Source of the DNA: Eucalyptus grandis
Taxonomy: Eukaryota; Streptophyta; Magnoliopsida; Myrtales; Myrtaceae
Assembly (NCBI RefSeq): GCF_016545825.1
Contig: NC_052615.1
Span: 26,099,088-26,163,087, forward strand
DNA length: 64,000 nt
Reading direction: 5' to 3'
Shown here one piece after another: positions 56,930 through 64,000 of this stretch (position 1 is the stretch's first letter; each line of letters begins with the position of its first letter). Below the pieces are notes generated by a model. It was not told the DNA's origin. It saw only the letters and a list, made by a program, of their open reading frames with translations, and did no database searches. A program made the position numbers and the translations under genes.

Positions 56930-57056
56930 TTTCGCCGGATTGGCACTTAAGTGTCCCATTTTACTCCGATGATGGCACTTAAGTGTACCATTTTAAAGTT
57001 ATGGCACTTAAGTGTCCCGGCGTGCCAAGTTATGGCACTCCAGGTGTCCCGACCTC
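56930..57056 (-). repeat. Right terminal inverted repeat of the MULE
   Basis: Three TGGCACTTAAGTGT(C/A)CC units and the terminal CGTGCCAAGTTATGGCACT, inverted relative to 49897-50050. The outermost bases fit less well than the inner ones. Confidence 0.85.
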
Positions 57057-57066
57057 ACTTTTTGTC
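57057..57066. repeat. TSD (ACTTTTTGTC) of the large MULE, right copy
   Basis: Second copy of 49887-49896. Confidence 0.8.
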
Positions 57067-59745
57067 TAAGGTAGCTTAAGGTCTTGATCAATTTTCTATA
57101 ACCCAGAAGAGGAATGTTCTTCGATTCGCCAAACATATCAGCTTCAGCCCGGATCAATTCGCACAGCCCATGTCCAAATTCGATGATCACAAGAGAAAAA
57201 CGATAGAAAAATTGCTCTGGAAGGAAGCTCCGTTCCAGAAGCTTCTGGATTCTTCCCCCACCACCATTAGACGTCGCCTACCTTCTCCGGCCGCGGACGG
57301 TGCTCGCCTCCTTCAGCCGTCGTTGATCATCAGTCTCGGGAAGACACTGATCGGAGAGAAAACCATTTTTGAGGCACGCATGCGCACCTGAGAGAAAACA
57401 GACGGGCAAGGAAAGACCCTTGAAGCCCCCTTCGGCTTAAAGAAAACCAAGGCTATCACAGTTCCACTTCAGGCATCCTCGATCACATTAGCACAATTGA
57501 AAAATCACATGCACTCTAAATTCTGTGCAGCGACACAATTTTGATGTAAAATTGAAGCAGCACATTAGTAATAATTAGACAAAGCTGTCCTTTTCAATTT
57601 CTAAAAAGGTGCCATGATACCGTCATTTTAACCAAGACTCCAATTTCCACAACAAATATTCTATCTCGTCTTCTTAAACATTCGGCGTGCTACCTGATGA
57701 TTGTTTGTAATCTCTCGAACATAATTGCTAACACAACCTCATTTATGGTGCATTCGCTTGTGGACATACAGTACAGCTCTTTTGAATTGCTCTTACTTTG
57801 TCATCCTCATTCGCCGGAAATCGCCATCGGTTTACCATCGCCGGCCACTGACTAACGTACGTACTGGAAAGAGAACTAGAACAGAAGGCACCGGTCGAAA
57901 TCACTCGAGTCTTTTGAGATACCAAAAGTCACTCTCTCTCGGCGATTTCTTCCGAATCCTTTCATGCCTCTTCGTTTTCAATCGTGTTTGAAGCCATTCG
58001 CGTTTGTCTGAAGCTTCACTACCGGTGCTCATTCACTCGACCACGTTTTTCCAGATCCTACTCGTGCAAAATCGACCAGTAATCGCGACCGAGAATTCCT
58101 CTTCGACGAGCAATCTCTCTTCCCTACTATACTCTGCTTTTGATGAATAAAAGTAACCGAAATGGCATGTCCTAGATTAGGATAGAATCGGCTTAACTGC
58201 GTATTCATATCGATGATTGCGTCCTTGAACTGATTTTGCGTGAACCTGATCTCTAATCCGAAGTGATTGCGCTTTGTTTCGCTTCTCTGCTATATGCACA
58301 TGACGTGCCTGATAAAATGACTCCGGAGAGCATCTGCGAGTCTGTTAAAGCCGAAGACATACTAGTGTAGTCGTCCATATTGTTGATCGATTCGTTGCTC
58401 ATTAAGCATGATTTTGTAGAATTTCTTACTCATTGACCGAGAGCGACACACCCATTCTTGTTCTGTTCCCGTGCATGTTTGTCTCGGTGGTGATGGATGG
58501 CGGTCAATGGCGAGTAAACGGATTCAAGTTAACAGCTGGAATCCATCAAATCTTTGGCGTAGGTTTGTTTCTCTGATCTTATGTTCAGTCCATTTCCTTT
58601 ACTGTTGCAATTGCGGAGGATTGAGTTGATGGTGACGGAGGACAGCCGTAGGCAGTGTGGGTCTGGTGATGGTTAAGAGTGGCCGATGGTGAAGTGCAAC
58701 TTAGTCACTGAATTGTACTGATTTAGGTGAACATTCATTGATAATTTTTGTGTTTCTCAGCTCTTGAACTTGACAATAAATGAATCTGGGAATGGTGGAC
58801 TCAAGCGTAAGGGAAGATGACATCAGCTTGAATCGTCTGTGCATTAGTGAGTAACACGCATATTTCACACGCGAATATGGAAAACCAAGCGAAATGATTG
58901 CTTTTGGCATAGGTCGGTATGGTGATACATCTTTGACCTCGTGTGCCTATATATTTGATGATGTTACTCACTGGATTGACTTGGAAGTTCTGAGACTACA
59001 TAGAAAGATGACATCATAACTTCTATGAAGGCTTATGAAGCTTTTGAAATAATTGGAAGCATCACCCATGACTCTTGCTCTTGATGGATGCTGAAAATGT
59101 TGTGACACTACCTGTAGTTTTACGCTACTATTACACGAAATAGAAATACATAGAAGTTGAGGGCAAGTCCCAATTCAACGGCAATCTGTTATAGCTGATT
59201 AATCAACTAATACTCACGAAATTCTTGTTACAAAGAGAAGGAACGAGAAGAAACATTGAACTTCATTCATTACATAAAAAAAAAGAAAATGTCAAGTACA
59301 AGTTAAATAAGAATCTGTTTTGAAACCGCACACTAACGTGCAAAACGGAACTGCACGCAAACGTGCAAAACATAATCGCACATAAACGTATAACATAGAC
59401 TTGTTCCACTTCCTAGAAAATAGCTAACAAACCAACCGCCTAACAAATAAACTTGACTGAATAATAAATAAAACGACAGAACATTAGGAGCAGCACTGAG
59501 ACACAGCTCCAACACAATTCGCTTGTATGCTAGTGAACATCACATTCTTCGACAAACCTCCAGAGGTGTGCAAAACCCTTCATCTTGAGCAATGCGATCT
59601 TGCCTGCGATCGATTCAACGGTGGACGTTGACACGTTTTAAATTGGACAGCTGACATGAAGTGCTCGAAATCGACAGTTCGCAAAGCAAAAAGAAGATCC
59701 CCTGTGCACCACAAGGTCGCGGGACTGTAGAACCGGCCCAACTAA
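57067..59745. other. Intergenic DNA between the MULE and the ankyrin gene
   Basis: No gene can be supported. A 73-codon frame at 57170-57391 is followed by GC-rich words typical of coding or promoter DNA, but no family is recognised. Sequence from 59260 to 59745 is probably the 3' UTR and downstream DNA of the minus-strand ankyrin gene. Confidence 0.4.
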
Positions 59746-62700
59746 TTAGCTTCCCTGGCGACCAGAAGTGAGCCTCGCAGGGAAATCGAACAATTGTGTC
59801 TTACACTTAAGCCACAACTTTCCGATGTTTCTTATGAGCCAGTTAAGTTGCGAGCCCAAAAGAATCACGCCGCGAGGACCAGCGACTAAGAGCCAACTCG
59901 TGACCATTACAAGGCAAATAGGATCAAAGATACTGTCCGCGATCCCCCTGGTGGATATATCCATTGCAACATACACACCCGACACGTAGGCTAGCACGAT
60001 CCCGAATATTGCAACTCGAAGACAGCCTCCCACAGTCAGGGAGATGTGGCCGACCGTAAAATTTTGATACTGTGTGATTACTGCCAAGAGGGAGGAAAGG
60101 AACGCCACGCTGTTAGACGTCACAAAGACTATGAAATCTGCCCTGCCCGCGAGAATTGCCCTTCCTCGGTCGGGTCCATCGCCCTTATAACCTCCAGGGA
60201 TTTGGAAGGCCGCGGTGAAGGTAACTGTGGCTATTAATGCTGCCAATACTTGTTCGACTTCCATAATGCTCTTATTTGACCAATTGAAATTAACTCGGTT
60301 GGCATTATGACTGCCTGTGGTTAAAGACAAAGACGATTCACCCTCAACAAATTGCCCATCTGACCTCTTCTTACCGTGTTCAATGAACCAGCCTTGGAAG
60401 CCCAGGATTCCATGAGATCCTTCCAATAGGCTAGAAACATTTGCAGCTCTGACGTCCGTCTGAAAATGTACAAAATGTAACAATTAACCAGTGAAAGTTT
60501 CTCGGCCAAATACTTCACGATCCTCACTTTACACACTCATAATCCATCTATATCAAACAAAACTCGTGGTGAGTGGTAAAGCATCGTGGAGAATCCATTC
60601 AAGTCATCTCTTCTAGATAAAGGTAAATGGGAGATAACACCCATAAATAGAGTTTTTGCAGTAAACAATTACGGGTATGCTATCCCAGTCCTAATTTATT
60701 CTCCATTTTTCTTTTCTCTTTTTTTTTTTTTTTTTTTTTTTGCCTCTATGCTATCCCTAATTTTAGAGAATCCCAACACTAAATGTTTTGCAATGTTTTC
60801 AAGATAACTAAGATTTAGACAATTACTTTTGAACTAGTTGAAGACCTGCGTGTTGCTCGAATTTGAACCGTATTGGAAAATTATGTTCTAATGATACAAT
60901 ATGATCATACAACATAATATTAACAAAGGTATACTTATTTATCAACTGAACAACAAAATTACTAACATTCAAATTACTTTACTAAGTTGTCTGTTTTAAA
61001 TTATACCTTGTTATTTGAGGATTTTATCAGAGAATAATTTTAATAAAGCAAAATATTCAAACTTAAGATTATTTCTTTTATTATATGCATTTAACTGTTG
61101 GCTATTAATGCGACATTTGGTTTTTTTCATGTAATCTGTAAGTGGGGCTTTAATATGTGGTAATGAGTTAGATGGTTAAAAATATAAGCGTTAACTGGAG
61201 GTATAAAGACTTATATCTTAAATAAAACTTTTTAGATACGAATTTTTGTTATTTTTTGCAATACTCCTAAATATGGCTTAATCAACTTTTTCATTAGTCG
61301 AAAAATATTTAAAATTTTACTCTGTCACCAAATCGTTTTTGTCCACACATCCAATTTGTAGATAAATTGGTATTTTTGAGGAAAAAAAAAGAGGTATGAC
61401 CAAGCACATTTAGTTAATAATAAACAAAAATATAATGTACCAACTCACATAATGAAAGAACCATAAAGACTTCTATAGTGAGTTTAGGTTTATTGACTAT
61501 TATATCAAATCACATCTAAACTAGTAAGCTATGCAAATTGATGTTGATATTTTGTTGTAGGAAAAGTAATGATAGAGATAGCCTTTTTATCTTTTGTACA
61601 ATTAATAATAGTTAGTTTGCTAATTAATATTAAGTGAAGTGGGAGGCAACGAAGGTTTGTGATATTGGCTCAACCACAAAGTTGAATTTTACCAAATTTT
61701 CTTACTATTTATTGTAAGATATGAAGTGTGACATCACTTTATTCGGAACCCCGTTTTTAAATGTGTGTCCCACTCAATAAAGAAATCGATGGTACTATTT
61801 GCTACGAAAATTGAAAATATAGTCAATATGCCTAAAAAATTGAATAAGCGAAACAAAATTGACGCTAAAAGACTTCAATTTTCTTTGCACCTGAAATGAG
61901 CATTTCACTAGGGCCACGGTTTCTAAAAGATAATAAAGAGATTACACTGTCAGTGAACAAAGCGGGTTTTATAGTGTTCAAGCAAGCATACCTCCTCATG
62001 AGCAGAAACAATGTTAAGGGCAGTCAAATGATCCTTATTTTTGGTCAAACGGTCCACCCTCTCGTCTTGTGCAAGTATGTGTATGATGTCATATTCTTTA
62101 TGAAGTGCAGCCAAATGCAGAGCCGTGTTTCCATCGGCATCTTGTTTGTTGACAAGATTCTCCCTGTTTGGCATCCCTAGTATGTGCTTGACTACATTCC
62201 CTTGTCCACCAATAACAGCTGCATGAAGAACCGTTTGCTTTTTGGTGTTTTCCATGTCACAAACATCAAGACAAGATCTAACGAGCTCGTCAATGACTTG
62301 GATGTGACCTCGAAATGCTGCAATGTGAAGGGCCGATTGCTTCTCTTTGTCCGAGTCATATGCCACGGAAGTATTGTGTTGCAGGAGTAGTCGAATTGCT
62401 TCAACTTTGCCAAAGTAAGAGAAATAATGAAGGGGAGTCCGCCCCACATCATCTCTTTCTATGATCGCTTCTGGTGCCTTCTCCATGATTTTCTCCCAAC
62501 CTTTGCAAATAAAATAGGAAAATGTCATGATTTAGTCTGTTTATAGCATCTTGGCATAGGTTTTAAAGTTGCACTTCATGCCACTAAGTTCTCCTTCCCG
62601 ATTTTCTCTGTACTAGGAAGGACTATGTCATGGTAATTTCGAAGTTTTTCTAGTGATCTTGTGTAATACATGTAGAACCTAACTGCCTTCAATCTACATA

Positions 62701-64000
62701 ATGCAGAAATTTGTAAAGTTTGTCATTTGATAAGTGAAATTGTTAGAAATTCGTGAAGTTGCTTGAGAAGAAGCTTCTCATATTTTCAGCAAGGCATCTG
62801 CTATGTCAAGATTAGAATAAAAGACCAAGACTTTTTACTCTGATGCCAATCATTTATGGAAAATATTGTACTCAATTCAATTTTATAAGAGAATTTAAAT
62901 ATCGAATGAGGACTAGGACCTTTATTTCGAAAAGTAAAATCATTGCATCCCTTTCCTTTCTAGTCGTCATAATTTGCTCTCCACGGTTAAGAAATTTGGA
63001 ATGTATGCGCTGATCTTTTGTAAATATATTGCCACGTGCCCTGTCATCACTTGCAAACTGAAAAAAAAAAATGGTATAATTCAGGAAAAAAAAATAAGAG
63101 AACAATTTCTAGAATAACGTGTAGAAAGAAATTAGCGTGTGAGAAAAATTCTTACCAGCAATCTTATCAAAATAGCGATTTTTCCGAATGGATGCATAAT
63201 CTAAAACGGATACTATTTTTTAAGTCTGTGTTTCAAGAGAAGACGAATGGGTTTAAACTTATTGTATAGTCAATAAATGAAACAACAAAGAGCATGCAAT
63301 GAGAATAACAACTCGAATCTTTTCAAAACGTAACTCTCGTATGTAACTTATCAAGAGGCTTGTTTGACCTTTCACCAAAATAAACGTAATAATAAATAAA
63401 TAAGTTTTGAATTTGCTATTATATTTATTGAAAGCTAGGATAGATGGCGGCCCTCGTTACTAACACCAGCACTCTCATCTAAGAGAAGCATTGCACGCGA
63501 GAGAGAACTTCCGCTAATTTTTTTTTCACTGGGCTTAGTATCTTCTGATACTTACAGGTTAGTGAGAGAGACATTCCGACATGCAGAGCTGTCAAACCCT
63601 TAGGGCCCTTATGAGAGGATGATGACGAGGAAGCTCCTAAAATCAGCTCAGTTGTACGAGAAAGTCCTTGCTCTGCTGCAAGATAAAGCGGGGACTCATC
63701 GGCAGCATTAATAATATCACACAGTTGAGAATCTTGTTCAATCAACAACTCCACCACCAAATCATGGTGTCCTCTTACTGCAAGGTGCAGCGCCGTATTC
63801 TTATCCATATTCTGCTTTCGAAGTAGCTCTTTGTATGTGTCAACTTGTTCATTCTCAATATCCCAATGAAGTGATTTCGCCAAGTCAATGAAGACTCGAA
63901 CTACTTCATAGCTTCCCACTTCAGCCGCAACATGTAGGGGAGTATCTCCATTATTATTACCCTGCCAAAGAAGGGATGGTCCTAATGGATTTTGAAGAAC
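59746..64000 (-). CDS. ACD6-like ankyrin-repeat protein with PGG domain (partial, 5' end outside the window)
   Basis: Three exons on the minus strand: 64000-63556, 62500-61992 and 60459-59746 (stop). Splice phases agree (1, then 0), with GT/AG introns of 1055 and 1532 bp. Visible product 555 aa. Exon 1 has ankyrin repeats (GDTPLHVAAEVGSYEVVRVF, NTALHLAVRGHHDLVVELLI, ESPLYLAAEQGLS). Exon 2 has more (GRTPLHYFSYFGKVEAIRLL, QSALHIAAFRGHIQVIDELV, NTALHLAALHKEYDIIHILA). The last exon holds the PGG domain with VLAALIATVTFTAAFQIPGG, and about three further hydrophobic helices. Arabidopsis ACD6 and relatives with this layout act in membranes in salicylic-acid-linked defence and cell death. Such genes occur in large clusters, so function is only inferred. 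No frame damage seen. Confidence 0.88.

Larger units (their letters stand above)
49897..57056 (-). mobile_element. Mutator-like element (MULE), 7.2 kb, with two convergent genes
   Basis: Terminal inverted repeats: AGTGCCATAACTTGGCACG, then CCGGGACACTTAAGTGCC, on the left (49915-49951), and the reverse complement on the right (57002-57038). Inside them a CACTTAAGTGCC unit recurs three times per end. A 10-bp TSD brackets the element. A GRF zinc-finger gene reads inward from the left end (50279-50790) and a MURA-type transposase gene reads inward from the right end (55884 to about 51906). Both show frame breaks. The layout resembles the two-gene maize MuDR, but the second gene is unrelated to mudrB. 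Confidence 0.85.

Noticed and set aside
57170..57391. 73-codon open frame beside the MULE
   Set aside because: No recognised domain and no continuation through a plausible splice. Left as intergenic.

Overview
The window is nuclear DNA of a flowering plant, most likely a woody eudicot; the species cannot be fixed from sequence alone. The evidence is spliceosomal introns with GT/AG ends, a plant PPR gene, a PGG-type ankyrin gene of the ACD6 class, and plant-specific transposon lineages (SIRE-like and Angela-like Copia, chromodomain Ty3/gypsy, LINEs with DUF4283/zf-RVT domains, Mutator-like elements). A run of 100 N at 49594-49693 shows it comes from a draft assembly.

Only three host genes can be supported. 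They are a three-exon C2orf69/UPF0565 homologue (8693-10553, +), a PPR gene closest to Arabidopsis At2g44880 (13016-14818, +, broken by three one-base shifts), and the 3' part of an ACD6-like ankyrin/PGG membrane protein (59746 to beyond 64000, -).

Most of the rest is nested transposons, and many ends can be fixed by target-site duplications (TSDs). A full-length but dead LINE (809-7639, 17-bp TSD) carries a SIRE-family solo LTR (3207-4375, TSD CAAAT). From about 17.5 to 41 kb lie two chromodomain-gypsy relics. The second is split by a MULE-derived element (19757-23512), which holds a 2.8-kb Tekay-like solo LTR (19931-22755, TSD TATGA). It is split again by a 5'-truncated LINE (24316-39573). 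That LINE holds a full-length SIRE-like Copia element (24829-34376, TSD AATCT) with an extra ORF downstream of pol, and a further SIRE-family solo LTR (37645-38546, TSD AACCA).

Next come a decayed Copia element (41258-45731), a small MULE-like element (46373-47291) and an Angela-like solo LTR (47333-49414, TSD AAGCC) that contains a dense cluster of perfect hairpins. A 7.2-kb Mutator-like element follows (49897-57056, 10-bp TSD). It has two convergent genes: a GRF zinc-finger/membrane protein gene on + and a MURA-type transposase gene on -.

The most notable items are the two-gene MULE, the LTR hairpin cluster, the multi-level nest that splits one gypsy relic over about 20 kb, the post-pol ORF of the SIRE element, and a pattern of single-base losses next to short homopolymers. 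That last pattern suggests that some apparent pseudogenes may be assembly errors.
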